Source: Chloroflexi bacterium 44-23
GTDB lineage: Bacteria > Chloroflexota > Anaerolineae > Anaerolineales > Anaerolineaceae
NCBI GenBank assembly: GCA_001899005.1
Contig: MKUW01000007.1
Location: 1 to 64,000, forward strand
Reading direction: 5' to 3'
DNA: 64,000 nt
Shown: positions 36,847 through 46,100 of the stretch, piece by piece
Position numbering within the stretch: position 1 is the stretch's first letter
Layout of the letters: each line of letters starts with the position of its first letter
Position numbers and translations under genes: made by a program
The notes under the pieces: model-generated
Databases searched by the model: none
What the model saw: the letters and a program-made list of their open reading frames with translations, nothing else
Told to the model about the DNA's origin: nothing

Positions 36847-38883
36847 TTAGTTTTCTTGCTTGCAGATTAAATCTGAGATTGTCTTTTTTTGGTATCCGAA
36901 ACCAGGAGGGTACTCAGGTGCGGATTGCAAAGCCTGACATAATGAATATTTCAAAGTATCATTATTTAATATCTGGTTTTCAGCAATTTGAATGGCTTTT
37001 TCATTTTGACCGCTGTTGACCAACCCTTCCACAAAAACGAAATATTCAGAGGTATCGACTGGTTTGAAGCCACCTGCGACTGTCGTATAATATATGTCGA
37101 CTATCTTTTGCCAATCTCCTTTCTGTCTGGCCAGTGAGGCTTTTTGGAAATAATAGCACCAACCATGTTCCGGTTCATCTCCGAAGATGGATTTGGGTGG
37201 AATAGGTAGCTGGCCTTTGGTGTTTATTCGACTGAGATTTGAAAAATTTGCAACAATATTAACATATTGTTTTTCGTTGAAAGAGTAAATGGGCAAATTT
37301 CCGTCAAATGCATGCAAACAAGAACCTGTGATAGGTTGCCCAATTAATAAAAACTTGGAGTAGTCGCGTGGAATGTAAATATCGCGTACATTCCCCTCTC
37401 GCAAATTTCCTCCTATCACATATGCTATGGTTTCTTGGTTAAGAATCTGTGCTTGAATAGGGAGAGACGAAAGTTGTTCGGGAAAATAAATTAAGTTGAT
37501 AGGACCCCATATTTCGTAATCTTCCCGGAAAGAATTTTCTTCCGGCAAGTAGCCCATGACTAATGTATTTTCCAGTATAGCTGGAGCCCTCCAACTCAAC
37601 TGCCACCAGAAATCCCGCTGGATCTCCCAAAAGCCACTCCATGCTTGCGCATTAAGAATTTGAGTTATAACCGAAAAACCAATCAATGCGACCAGAAAAA
37701 ATTTCTGATAGTTGAGTTTCATTGATAACAAAATACCCAAAAGAATGATGATTGTTCCTGCAGAAGGATGTAGAGCGTAGGCTTTATAAACATCATTCAG
37801 ATTGAGAAAACGATTTGAAATTACGACTGGTAATATTGCACCAAGTACGATAATACTTCCAAGCGTGATCCAAACCCATGATTTTACATACTCTTTTTCT
37901 TTAATAGGAGAGGATTTCGTGACATGTAATAAAAGTAAAGAAAGCAGAATCACGAATGATCCCACTGCAACAGCAAGTAAAATTTGACTATATCGTGAAG
38001 ATGACAAAAGTCGAAAAGGTTGAATAAACCAGGCAAACATGGAAGCAGAAAAAAAGTCCTTTGTCGTCTGGAAGATAAGACGCAAGATCATTGTAAGGAA
38101 ATCGCTTTGGTATGAGTCAATCAGACCAGCGAGGTCGGTGGCATTGCGAGAACTTTCAAAAATAAAGTATCGCCAATAAAGGAAAACTGCAATACCTACC
38201 AACAAAGGTAGGTAAAGCTTGACTAGCTTCTTGATAACTTGAATCACATTATCATTATTTAATTGGCGTTGGACGTAGAAAAGTAGAATCAGACGCATTA
38301 CTTCTAACCCAATCATGTACTCATAGATCCATACATAAAACATTGTCAGGAGCATAGAAATGGCTATCAAAAGATACCGACGAACACCTTTTTTAGTTCT
38401 CAGGGCCAAAAGGCTGAGTGCAATGGAAAATAGTGCACCTGAGAAGCCAATCAGGTGATTAATCTTTGTAGCCGCGTTAGGTTGTGCCAAAAAACCAGGA
38501 AAAACTACGAAAAGCATTGCTGCCAAAATGGATAGTTCTTTCTGTTTTGGCCAGACCAGTATTAGGATCCAATAAAATGCAAATGCTCCTGAAATCCGGA
38601 ATATTAAAGCAAAGATATGCCAACCGGCGATGTTTGGTCCAATAACACGGAAAAAGAATGAATAAATAATGCCCATAAATGGACGGTCGAAGCTGAACAA
38701 GGAAATCAGGCTGGTTGCTCCCCTTGAAACTCCTGACCATAGCATATACCAATCATCATAGTAAAACCCTAATTTTGGAATCATGATTCCATAGGTCACT
38801 CCGGCAGTCAGGCTGATCATAATCAAGGCGAGCAAAGGCCCTTCTGAAATCCGTCCTTTAAATCGATTAAGAAAATTGATCAT
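36847..38883 (-). CDS. large membrane protein, GT-C-like, with soluble helical tail
   Basis: A 678-residue polytopic protein: about 10-12 hydrophobic helices in residues 1-~410, with FYYDDWYMLW in the first extracytoplasmic loop placed like the acidic catalytic motif of GT-C enzymes (GT39/GT83-like). Residues ~430-560 form a soluble region and ~580-670 a helix pair repeat (YYFQKASLARQKGDWQ, EKAIQIAENQIL) resembling TPR units. Likely transfers a sugar from a polyprenyl carrier outside the membrane; unproven. It is oriented against its neighbours and is somewhat more AT-rich, so it may be an insertion into the locus. Confidence 0.72.
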   Translation of the reverse strand: MINFLNRFKGRISEGPLLALIMISLTAGVTYGIMIPKLGFYYDDWYMLWSGVSRGATSLISLFSFDRPFMGIIYSFFFRVIGPNIAGWHIFALIFRISGAFAFYWILILVWPKQKELSILAAMLFVVFPGFLAQPNAATKINHLIGFSGALFSIALSLLALRTKKGVRRYLLIAISMLLTMFYVWIYEYMIGLEVMRLILLFYVQRQLNNDNVIQVIKKLVKLYLPLLVGIAVFLYWRYFIFESSRNATDLAGLIDSYQSDFLTMILRLIFQTTKDFFSASMFAWFIQPFRLLSSSRYSQILLAVAVGSFVILLSLLLLHVTKSSPIKEKEYVKSWVWITLGSIIVLGAILPVVISNRFLNLNDVYKAYALHPSAGTIIILLGILLSMKLNYQKFFLVALIGFSVITQILNAQAWSGFWEIQRDFWWQLSWRAPAILENTLVMGYLPEENSFREDYEIWGPINLIYFPEQLSSLPIQAQILNQETIAYVIGGNLREGNVRDIYIPRDYSKFLLIGQPITGSCLHAFDGNLPIYSFNEKQYVNIVANFSNLSRINTKGQLPIPPKSIFGDEPEHGWCYYFQKASLARQKGDWQKIVDIYYTTVAGGFKPVDTSEYFVFVEGLVNSGQNEKAIQIAENQILNNDTLKYSLCQALQSAPEYPPGFGYQKKTISDLICKQEN

Positions 38884-39193
38884 AGTTTTTATCTCTAATA
38901 GTGAATGAAAAAAAGCGTTAAAGTGTCACCCAAACATTTATTTTTCCAAGTATAACAGCACCCTGATAGTTTGTTGTTTTGAATAGCGGATTTTAAAAAA
39001 AGTATCAGTAAATAAAGTTGTTCTTTAAGAGGAGGTTTGCAATAAATCGGAAATCGGAATTCAGGTTTAAAAAAAATAATTAGCGAAACATAAACTGCAA
39101 AGATTCCCCTGTATAGTATCGATCAGGATAATTCTGCTGGTAAAATTGACTTAAATCTGTTTGCTTTTTCTATAAAATGAATCGGATAAAAAA
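38884..39193. other. divergent intergenic region, 310 bases
   Basis: AT-rich DNA between two diverging genes. A weak rightward promoter candidate (TTGACT 39146-39151, TATAAA 39171-39176, spacer 19) would start RNA only about 10 bases before the TTG at 39194. No gene, hairpin or repeat was recognised. Confidence 0.4.
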
Positions 39194-40141
39194 TTGCCAG
39201 ATCCACATCTAACCATCATCACGCCCTCATTTAATCAGGCACAGTTTCTTGAATCAACCATCAAATCCGTGCTCAATCAACAGTATCCCAATCTGGAATA
39301 CATGGTGTTCGATGGTGGATCAACCGATGGCAGCGTTGAGATGCTTGAGCGTTATGAAGAGCAACTGGCATACTGGATCTCTGAACCCGATCAGGGGCAA
39401 GCGCATGCCTTCAACAAGGGTTTGGCCCGCGCCAAAGGTAAGTATATTGGCTGGCTAAATTCGGACGACCTTTACTTGCCGGGCAGCTTGCAATCCGCGA
39501 TTCAACTACTCGAAGATAATCCGGGGGCTGCATTTGTTTATGGGAATGTCCAGGCGATTGACGCAGCAGGTAAAGTCACCAATATCATGCGCTATGGAGA
39601 CTGGCAGCTAGAGGATTTAATGTGTTTTAATATCATCGGTCAGCCGGGGGTTTTTATGCGCCGGGATTTATTGCAGAAAGTAGGAGGTCTTGACCCTTCC
39701 TACCATTTTCTTTTGGATCACCATTTATGGCTGCGATTGGCCTCACAGGGTCCAATATTCTTTAGCGGCCAGAACTGGGCGGCCGCTAGGTTTCATGCTG
39801 CGGCGAAAAATGTTGCTCAAGCGGCATCTTTCGGAAAAGAAGCATTTCGCATAGTTGAATGGATGAAAAATGAACCGGCTCTTTCTGATTTGTTCTTGAA
39901 GAATCAAAAAAAGATCTATGCCGGTGCTTATCGCATGGACGCCCGTTATCTGTTGGACGGCGGGAAAAACCGGCCTGCACTTAAAGCTTATTGGAAAGGG
40001 TTAAGATACGATTTCCTCACTGTGATTCCGGAATGGCATCGAATGGGATTTGCCTTAATCAGTATGATGGGATTATCCAGACTCAAACAAGTTTATTTAC
40101 GAATTCGATTCTTGGTGAAAAGACCGGATAAAATAAGATAA
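39194..40141 (+). CDS. GT2 family glycosyltransferase
   Basis: A 315-residue GT-A enzyme: LTIITPSFNQAQFLESTI, VFDGGSTDGS, WLNSDDLY (D-D metal site) and HHLWLRLA, as in WcaA-like/colanic acid transferases. The start is a TTG without a convincing Shine-Dalgarno, right where the first strand begins; an earlier start in frame was not found. Strongly similar by eye to the GT2 encoded at 41694, on the other side of a GT-C gene. Stop and next ATG overlap (TAATG). Confidence 0.85.
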   Translation: MPDPHLTIITPSFNQAQFLESTIKSVLNQQYPNLEYMVFDGGSTDGSVEMLERYEEQLAYWISEPDQGQAHAFNKGLARAKGKYIGWLNSDDLYLPGSLQSAIQLLEDNPGAAFVYGNVQAIDAAGKVTNIMRYGDWQLEDLMCFNIIGQPGVFMRRDLLQKVGGLDPSYHFLLDHHLWLRLASQGPIFFSGQNWAAARFHAAAKNVAQAASFGKEAFRIVEWMKNEPALSDLFLKNQKKIYAGAYRMDARYLLDGGKNRPALKAYWKGLRYDFLTVIPEWHRMGFALISMMGLSRLKQVYLRIRFLVKRPDKIR

Positions 40142-41685
40142 TGAGTAAAGATTCTGAACTTGCTACAGCCCAGAATTGTGTCAGAGAGAAAGTGGTATTT
40201 GAACAATATTCCTGGCTCTTTCGAATTACAGTTTTAATAATATTTTTGGCTGGCCTTGGCATTCGCCTATATGACTTACGCGATGCCCCGCTCGATTTTC
40301 ATCCAACCAGGCAACTCTATTCTGCCTTGAAGGCGCGTGGAATGTACTACCAGAATCTTGAGACTGCTCCTGATTGGCAGCGTGAACTGGCTGTCGAGCA
40401 ATGGAAGACACAGGGGCTGATCGAGCCGCCTTTGATGGAGAGAATCGCTGCCATCGGTTATTCTATTGCCGGTCAAGAGATTCTGTGGCTGCCGCGCCTG
40501 TTTTCCATCATTTTCTGGATGATGGGTGGGATTGCTTTATTATTATTAAGCATTGAAGTTGCTGGAAAAAATGGGGCGGTATTTTCACTACTGTTTTATC
40601 TCTTCACGCCTTACCTTGTTATTGCCAGCCGTTCTTTTCAGCCAGACCCTTTGATGGTTTCTTTGATGGTTTTTTCGATTTGGGCGTTGGTGCGTTGGCA
40701 GCGAGTAATGACCTGGAAATGGGCAGTTAGCGCCGGTCTTCTTGCTGGGTTGGCGATTTTTGTAAAGAATGTTGTCGTTTTTCCAATCGCGGCTGCCTTT
40801 TTGGCAGTTACAGTCTCTCAGTTTAAATTTCCAAATATTGTTAAACAAAAACAAGTTTGGAGCATGGCTGTATTGGCGATCTTTCCTTACCTGGCCTTTA
40901 TGACATATGGATTATTCATTAACGGTCAATTGCAATCTCAATTCAGTTTACGTTTTTTCCCTCAGCTTTGGTTAACAGCAGAGTTTTGGCTGCAATGGAA
41001 TGGGAATATTAGCCGCGTGATCGGATTTGTAATCTTTTTAGTCTCCATTCTCGGAACGTATTTATTGGTGAATACAAATCGAAGAATAGTGATTGCTTTG
41101 TTTGCCGGTTATTTTCTTTATGGGCTGGTGCTGCCCTATCATATTTCGACCCATGATTATTACCAACTGCCATTGGTATTACCGGTAGCTCTAGGGCTCG
41201 CTGCCTTATTTGAACTTGTAATTGACTCTTTACGGGCATTAAAGTGGCAAAATTTCTTGATCGTTATAACGGTTGCGAGTTACTTTTTGCTGATCAATGC
41301 CTGGGACGCGCGCGTATTATTAAAAAAATCAAATTATGCCAATGAAGTGATTTTTTGGCAGGAAATGGGTGCCAAATTTACACGTGACGATGCTGTCATA
41401 GGGATAACACAGGATTATGGCTACCGTTTTGAATACTGGGGCTGGCATAAGATTCAAAACTGGATGTCCTCTTCAGATATCGCTTTGCGTGAACTGGCCG
41501 GCCAGGAGCTGGATATGCAAGCTCTATTTGATGAGCAAATAGCAGGCAAGGATTTCTTCCTGGTTACGCAATTGAATGAGCTCAATGCGCAACCAATGGT
41601 CAAACAATTATTATTTAATAATTATTCTGTTGCGGAAGAAACGGATGATTATATAATTTTCGATTTACATAAAGCACATCCATAG
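40141..41685 (+). CDS. GT-C (GT39-like) membrane glycosyltransferase
   Basis: A 514-residue protein with about 10-12 membrane helices. RLYDLRDAPLDFHPTRQL, in the first outer loop, is the catalytic acidic motif region of PMT/ArnT-like enzymes; RSFQPDPLM in a later loop is also conserved. The C-terminal ~110 residues are soluble. Expected role: transfer of a sugar from polyprenyl phosphate to a lipid-linked glycan or protein outside the membrane, working with DPM-like GT2 enzymes such as the one at 10457. Confidence 0.85.
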   Translation: MSKDSELATAQNCVREKVVFEQYSWLFRITVLIIFLAGLGIRLYDLRDAPLDFHPTRQLYSALKARGMYYQNLETAPDWQRELAVEQWKTQGLIEPPLMERIAAIGYSIAGQEILWLPRLFSIIFWMMGGIALLLLSIEVAGKNGAVFSLLFYLFTPYLVIASRSFQPDPLMVSLMVFSIWALVRWQRVMTWKWAVSAGLLAGLAIFVKNVVVFPIAAAFLAVTVSQFKFPNIVKQKQVWSMAVLAIFPYLAFMTYGLFINGQLQSQFSLRFFPQLWLTAEFWLQWNGNISRVIGFVIFLVSILGTYLLVNTNRRIVIALFAGYFLYGLVLPYHISTHDYYQLPLVLPVALGLAALFELVIDSLRALKWQNFLIVITVASYFLLINAWDARVLLKKSNYANEVIFWQEMGAKFTRDDAVIGITQDYGYRFEYWGWHKIQNWMSSSDIALRELAGQELDMQALFDEQIAGKDFFLVTQLNELNAQPMVKQLLFNNYSVAEETDDYIIFDLHKAHP

Positions 41686-41693
41686 AGAGAAAA

Positions 41694-42488
41694 ATGGAAG
41701 CACCCTTAATTTCAATCGTGACCCCTTCTTTTAATCAAGCCCCATTTTTGGAAAAAACGATACTTTCGGTCTTAAACCAATCATATTCCAAAATTGAGTA
41801 TATTGTTATGGATGGTGGGTCTGATGATGGAAGCCGACAAATTATTGAAAAATATAACGATCGCATTGCTTATTGGCAAAGTGAAAAAGATGCCGGTCAA
41901 ACCAACGCGATTAATAATGGCTTCTCGCACGCTCACGGGCAAATCTATGCCTGGATAAATTCGGATGACACCTATGAAACGGAGACATTCGCCAGGGTAG
42001 CACGCTATTTCCAAACGCACCCTGAGGTGGGTCTGGTCTACGGGGATTGTAATTTTATTGACCAAAATGACAGGCTGATCGGCAAATTTAATGCCCGCCA
42101 AACCGATTATCGCCGTCTCAGGCGAGGATATGTTCATATTCCTCAGCAAGCCGCATTTTGGCGAGCGGATCTCTGGAAGCGATTAGGCCCATTGGATGAA
42201 TCGATTTACTTTGCCATGGATTACGATCTCTGGCTGCGTATCGCCAAGGTTGCCCCAATTCGCTACGAACCGCAGTTATGGGCAAATTTTCGTCTGCATG
42301 GGGGCGCAAAAACGATAACAGAGGATGATCGTTGCTGGCCGGATATGCTCAAGATCCATTACCGGAATGGTGGTTCTGTGTTGTCATTTATTGTGGCCAA
42401 ATATTGGCTGCGAAAATTTGTTGCACCCTTTTTGCGTAAAAAACGTCAAAAGATGATGAGATTACCTCCTTCAGGCAAGCATGTATGA
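41694..42488 (+). CDS. GT2 family glycosyltransferase
   Basis: A 264-residue GT-A enzyme: ISIVTPSFNQAPFLEKTI, VMDGGSDDGS, WINSDDTY and DYDLWLRIA. It is a shorter paralogue of the protein at 39194 and shares the same landmark order. It starts eight bases after the GT-C stop, so the three genes form a unit that ends the polysaccharide region. Confidence 0.87.
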   Translation: MEAPLISIVTPSFNQAPFLEKTILSVLNQSYSKIEYIVMDGGSDDGSRQIIEKYNDRIAYWQSEKDAGQTNAINNGFSHAHGQIYAWINSDDTYETETFARVARYFQTHPEVGLVYGDCNFIDQNDRLIGKFNARQTDYRRLRRGYVHIPQQAAFWRADLWKRLGPLDESIYFAMDYDLWLRIAKVAPIRYEPQLWANFRLHGGAKTITEDDRCWPDMLKIHYRNGGSVLSFIVAKYWLRKFVAPFLRKKRQKMMRLPPSGKHV

Positions 42489-42536
42489 TCTATAGGGGGA
42501 TGATTTACTTCTGGTTATAATGGTATTGGAGATGAA

Positions 42537-42884
42537 ATGTTGAATAAAAAAATTGATCTGAATAAACCGGGTTTCTTTTCAGGGCTGATCATTCAGCTTA
42601 AATTAGTGATCCTTTTGATGAAAGACCGCCGCATCAATCCTCTTTTAAAACTTTTACCTTTTGCCGGTATTCTTTATCTTGTTTTTCCGGATCTGCTGAT
42701 TGGTCCAGTTGATGATGCTGTCATCTTATTTGGTGGTTCATACCTTTTTGTAGAGCTTTGCCCATCTGCGATCGTCGCTGAACATATGCATAAATTGCAT
42801 ACTGAACATTCTAAAAGCAGGCAAGAAAAACAAATTGACAAGAATGTAATTGATGGCGAGTTTCGAGATATGGATGAGAAATAA
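42537..42884 (+). CDS. DUF1232 (YkvA-like) small membrane protein
   Basis: A 115-residue protein. LLPFAGILYLVFPDLLIGPVDD (shown to PVDD) is the DUF1232 signature with two short hydrophobic stretches at ~35-85; the last 30 residues are charged. Function in this family is not established. GGAGATGA lies upstream of the ATG. It probably stands apart from the glycan genes. Confidence 0.8.
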   Translation: MLNKKIDLNKPGFFSGLIIQLKLVILLMKDRRINPLLKLLPFAGILYLVFPDLLIGPVDDAVILFGGSYLFVELCPSAIVAEHMHKLHTEHSKSRQEKQIDKNVIDGEFRDMDEK

Positions 42885-42904
42885 TTAAGAATGATTTGGT
42901 TTGC

Positions 42905-44203
42905 ATGAAACGGTTGGTAATTCTATTATTTTCAATGGCTGCCGTTATTTTGATTGGCTGTCAAACCAATCCTCCAACAACTCCGCCTGTCATTCATGTA
43001 ATCACGGCAACTGCAAGCCCGCCGATGTCCACGTCTGAGCCAAATCAGACTGTGGCGGCCAGCACTGCAACGATTACTTCCACTCCGCTGGCTTTGAGTA
43101 GCCCGTTGCCTGCCGCGACAAACGTTTTGGACTTTCCGGATACGTCGAAGTATGAATGGAAGAAGATTGTGGATGGTTTTCTAAAACCACTGGGTATGGC
43201 AGCCCCCCAGCATTTGCCGGATGTCTTTTATATTCTTGAGCAAAATGGTCTGATAAAAATTGTGCAGAAAGGAATAGTTCTTCCAGATCCATTTATTGAT
43301 TTAAGCAACCAGATCAACAGCAATGGAAATGAGCAAGGTTTACTGGGTATGGCACTTGACCCTAACTATGGCGAGAATAGGCTTTTTTATTTAAACTACA
43401 CAAACTTGAATGGAAATACCACTATTTCTCGCTTTCAGGCGGGAGCTGATTTTCTGAGTGCTGACCCAAAGTCCGAGAAGATCCTTTTAACACAGGAACA
43501 GCCTTACTCCAATCATAACGGTGGCAATCTCATTTTTGGTCCGGATGGTTTCCTATATATCGGGTTCGGGGATGGTGGCTCGGGTGGAGATCCAAAACAC
43601 AATGGGCAAAACATGGATACAATTTTGGGAAAAATTATACGTATTGCAGTATCCGGACAGGAAAGCTACGCAGTTCCTGATAATAATCCCTATATTGGCG
43701 GTGGTGGACGCAGTGAAATTTGGGCCAGTGGCTTGCGTAACCCATGGAGGTTTTCGTTTGATCGCAGTAATGGAGATATGTTCATCGCGGATGTGGGTCA
43801 AAATAAATGGGAAGAAATCAATTTCGTAGCAGCCGGTTCGGAACCCGGAATAAATTTTGGTTGGAATTATCGTGAAGGAAAACACTCCTTTGAGGGACAG
43901 GTTCCTGTTGGGTTGAATCTACAAGATCCGGTGGCTGAATACGATCACTCTGAAGGATGCTCTGTAACAGGAGGATATGTCTACCGCAGTACTATTTTGC
44001 CGGAGTGGAATGGTGTGTATTTCTATGGTGATTATTGTACAGGGAAAATCTGGGGCTTGTTGCCAGACGGTCAAGGCGGCTGGAGAAATAAGTTGCTTTT
44101 TGAGACCAATCAGAATATCAGCTCCTTTGGAGAGGATCAAAATGGCGAGTTATATCTTATTTCTCACCACGGAGCTTTGTTTCGCCTGGAGGAAAGAGAT
44201 TGA
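42905..44203 (+). CDS. lipoprotein PQQ-type sugar dehydrogenase (Gdh-B/Yli-like)
   Basis: A 432-residue exported lipoprotein: lipobox LIGC with Cys ~19, then a ~50-residue Ser/Thr/Pro-rich linker. Residues ~90-430 form a six-bladed propeller of the soluble glucose/sorbosone dehydrogenase family, with GLLGMALDP, YSNHNGGNLIFGPDGFLYIGFGD cut to its key parts HNGG and GFGDGG, ASGLRNPWRFSFD and INFGWNYREG. These residues include those lining the PQQ site in relatives. It likely oxidises aldose sugars outside the membrane, coupling unknown. ATG 42905 chosen because the signal peptide starts there. Confidence 0.85.
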   Translation: MKRLVILLFSMAAVILIGCQTNPPTTPPVIHVITATASPPMSTSEPNQTVAASTATITSTPLALSSPLPAATNVLDFPDTSKYEWKKIVDGFLKPLGMAAPQHLPDVFYILEQNGLIKIVQKGIVLPDPFIDLSNQINSNGNEQGLLGMALDPNYGENRLFYLNYTNLNGNTTISRFQAGADFLSADPKSEKILLTQEQPYSNHNGGNLIFGPDGFLYIGFGDGGSGGDPKHNGQNMDTILGKIIRIAVSGQESYAVPDNNPYIGGGGRSEIWASGLRNPWRFSFDRSNGDMFIADVGQNKWEEINFVAAGSEPGINFGWNYREGKHSFEGQVPVGLNLQDPVAEYDHSEGCSVTGGYVYRSTILPEWNGVYFYGDYCTGKIWGLLPDGQGGWRNKLLFETNQNISSFGEDQNGELYLISHHGALFRLEERD

Positions 44204-44255
44204 AGAGAGACTGAAATGGTTTCTATGAAAATTAATATGATTGTTTAGGTATGAT

Positions 44256-44284
44256 TTGAATAAGCAGTTCTTATTTGGTAGAAT
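44256..44284 (+). promoter_or_regulatory. promoter candidate for the small Cys-rich protein gene
   Basis: TTGAAT at 44256-44261 and TAGAAT at 44279-44284 with a 17-base spacer, about 34 bases before the ATG at 44318. Confidence 0.55.
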
Positions 44285-44317
44285 AAGATCAGTACGGAAT
44301 AAAAGGAGTTAACCCAA

Positions 44318-44542
44318 ATGGCACATAAAAAATGGAAAGTAGCCAAGCAAATCTATTGTGATCACGCTGGTTGCAATGTGAGCCTGGAATATCAAGTTAT
44401 TCTGCCGGCTGAGATTTTGCCTGATCAACCTGCACGAATCATTGCTCACCGCTGCTCAAAGGGGATGCAATGCAGCCAACTGACCAAACCAACCTGTGTC
44501 TGGTCCGGCACAAACCCGAATTATGATCCTTTTCAGGCCTGA
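44318..44542 (+). CDS. small cysteine-rich protein, possible metal binder
   Basis: A 74-residue protein with five Cys: IYCDHAGC (C-x4-C), then HRCSKGMQC and KPTC, plus one nearby His. The spacing suggests a zinc- or iron-binding fold. I do not recognise a characterised family, but strong AAAGGAG before the ATG, its own promoter candidate and a strong terminator downstream indicate a real and possibly well-expressed gene. Confidence 0.75.
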   Translation: MAHKKWKVAKQIYCDHAGCNVSLEYQVILPAEILPDQPARIIAHRCSKGMQCSQLTKPTCVWSGTNPNYDPFQA

Positions 44543-44672
44543 TATTCACGAGTAAGTGGATCAGGATTTCGTAATCAGGTTATTAGAAAAAATCTTTCCA
44601 CGCAAATAATTGGATATTTGTAAATTATTTCTGGATTTCTTTTTCTCGGATTCTTATCTTTATAAAAAAATA

Positions 44673-44706
44673 GTAAAAGAGGCTGAGTATTGTCAGCCTC
44701 TTTTAC
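44673..44706. terminator. bidirectional rho-independent terminator
   Basis: GTAAAAGAGGCTGA and TCAGCCTCTTTTAC form a perfect 14-bp stem with a 6-base loop; the A-rich and T-rich stem ends give a T-run in both directions. It lies between the convergent Cys-rich protein gene and kbl. Confidence 0.92.
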
Positions 44707-44727
44707 ATTTAGGTTCTTATAAAAAAA

Positions 44728-45912
44728 CTATGCGATAACGCCGAGCTTTTTACCAACTTTCGCAAAAGCTTGCAGGCTGAGATCCAGATCTTCTTTTGAA
44801 TGGGTGGCAGAGATCATAACACGGATGCGTGCTTTTCCTAACGGCACGGTTGGAAAACCGAGTGCCATAGCGAATACTCCTTCCTCGTAGAGCTCACGGC
44901 TGAATTCGCGCGCCAGAATGGCATCTCCAAGCATAACTGGCGTAATTGGTGTTTGCGAAAGACCGGTATCAAAGCCCAGTTTCTTCATCTCAGATTTGAA
45001 GTAGTTCCCGTTTTGCCATAGTTTGTCAACAAGCTCGGTTGATTGTTCCAGCACATCCACAGCAGCCAAACAGGCAGCCACATCGGCTGGTGTTGCTGCT
45101 GAAGAAAACAGAAATGGGCGTCCGCGTTGACGTAACCATTCAATGATGATTGATTTGCCTGCTACCATGCCGCCCATGACACCGAATGCCTTCGACATTG
45201 TGCCGACTTCCACATCGACTTTTCCGTGCAAATTGAAATGATCCACAATTCCTCGGCCGCCTTTACCCACAACACCCTCGCCATGTGCATCATCAACCAT
45301 CAACATGACATCGTATTTATTGGTAATCTCGTAAATATTGTCGAGGGGAGCCATGTCGCCGTCCATGCTGAAAACGCCATCTGTGATTACCAGCATTCTC
45401 CGAAACTTGTCCTGATTTGTTTTAATTTGAGACTCAAGATGCTTGGCATCTGTATGGTTATAACGCAGGATTGTAGCGCCAGAGAGGCGGCTGCCGTCTA
45501 TTATGGAAGCATGATTGAGTTCATCCGAAATGATGGCATCGCCTTTGCCAACCAGGCAGGGAATTGTCGCCAGGTTAGCCATAAAACCTGATTGAAATGA
45601 GATACAGGCTTCCACACCCTTGAAAGTCGCCAGCCTTTTTTCTAATTCGAGGTGTAAATCCATCGTGCCGGCTATAGAACGCACAGCGCCAGGTCCCACT
45701 CCGAAGTCATCAATCGCTTTTTTGGCCGCACTGACCAGTTTGGGGTGGTTTGCAAGACCAAGGTAGTTGTTAGAACAAAAATTGAGCACCCTTTTTCCAT
45801 CGACAACCAGCCAGGCGCCTTGTGGAGAGCTGAGGGTGCGAATTTTATTGTAAAACCCTTCTGATTTCAATTTTTCGATCTCTTCCGGAATCCAGACCAA
45901 TCTTTTTGACAT
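44728..45912 (-). CDS. kbl: glycine C-acetyltransferase (2-amino-3-ketobutyrate CoA ligase)
   Basis: A 394-residue alpha-oxoamine synthase: [35 protein letters not shown] (Asp that binds the PLP ring nitrogen) and [12 protein letters not shown] with the PLP Lys241. It cleaves 2-amino-3-oxobutyrate with CoA to glycine and acetyl-CoA in threonine degradation. Overall sequence fits Kbl best, but related 8-amino-7-oxononanoate synthase (BioF) is not fully excluded. A threonine dehydrogenase gene is not adjacent. GAGGT lies upstream of the start. Confidence 0.92.
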   Translation of the reverse strand: MSKRLVWIPEEIEKLKSEGFYNKIRTLSSPQGAWLVVDGKRVLNFCSNNYLGLANHPKLVSAAKKAIDDFGVGPGAVRSIAGTMDLHLELEKRLATFKGVEACISFQSGFMANLATIPCLVGKGDAIISDELNHASIIDGSRLSGATILRYNHTDAKHLESQIKTNQDKFRRMLVITDGVFSMDGDMAPLDNIYEITNKYDVMLMVDDAHGEGVVGKGGRGIVDHFNLHGKVDVEVGTMSKAFGVMGGMVAGKSIIIEWLRQRGRPFLFSSAATPADVAACLAAVDVLEQSTELVDKLWQNGNYFKSEMKKLGFDTGLSQTPITPVMLGDAILAREFSRELYEEGVFAMALGFPTVPLGKARIRVMISATHSKEDLDLSLQAFAKVGKKLGVIA

Positions 45913-46100
45913 GATTTACCTCGTTTTCTCAACAAAATTTGAAACCTACTGATTAATTATATAACAGCAAATTTATAAGATTATTCAACGAGATGAAATT
46001 ATAAGAAATCGTCTTTGATTGGAAACAAGAGCGTTTAAAATGTTATTGGGATCGGTTGAATTTTATTCACCAGGAGGAAATCATCTGACTATGAATGAGA

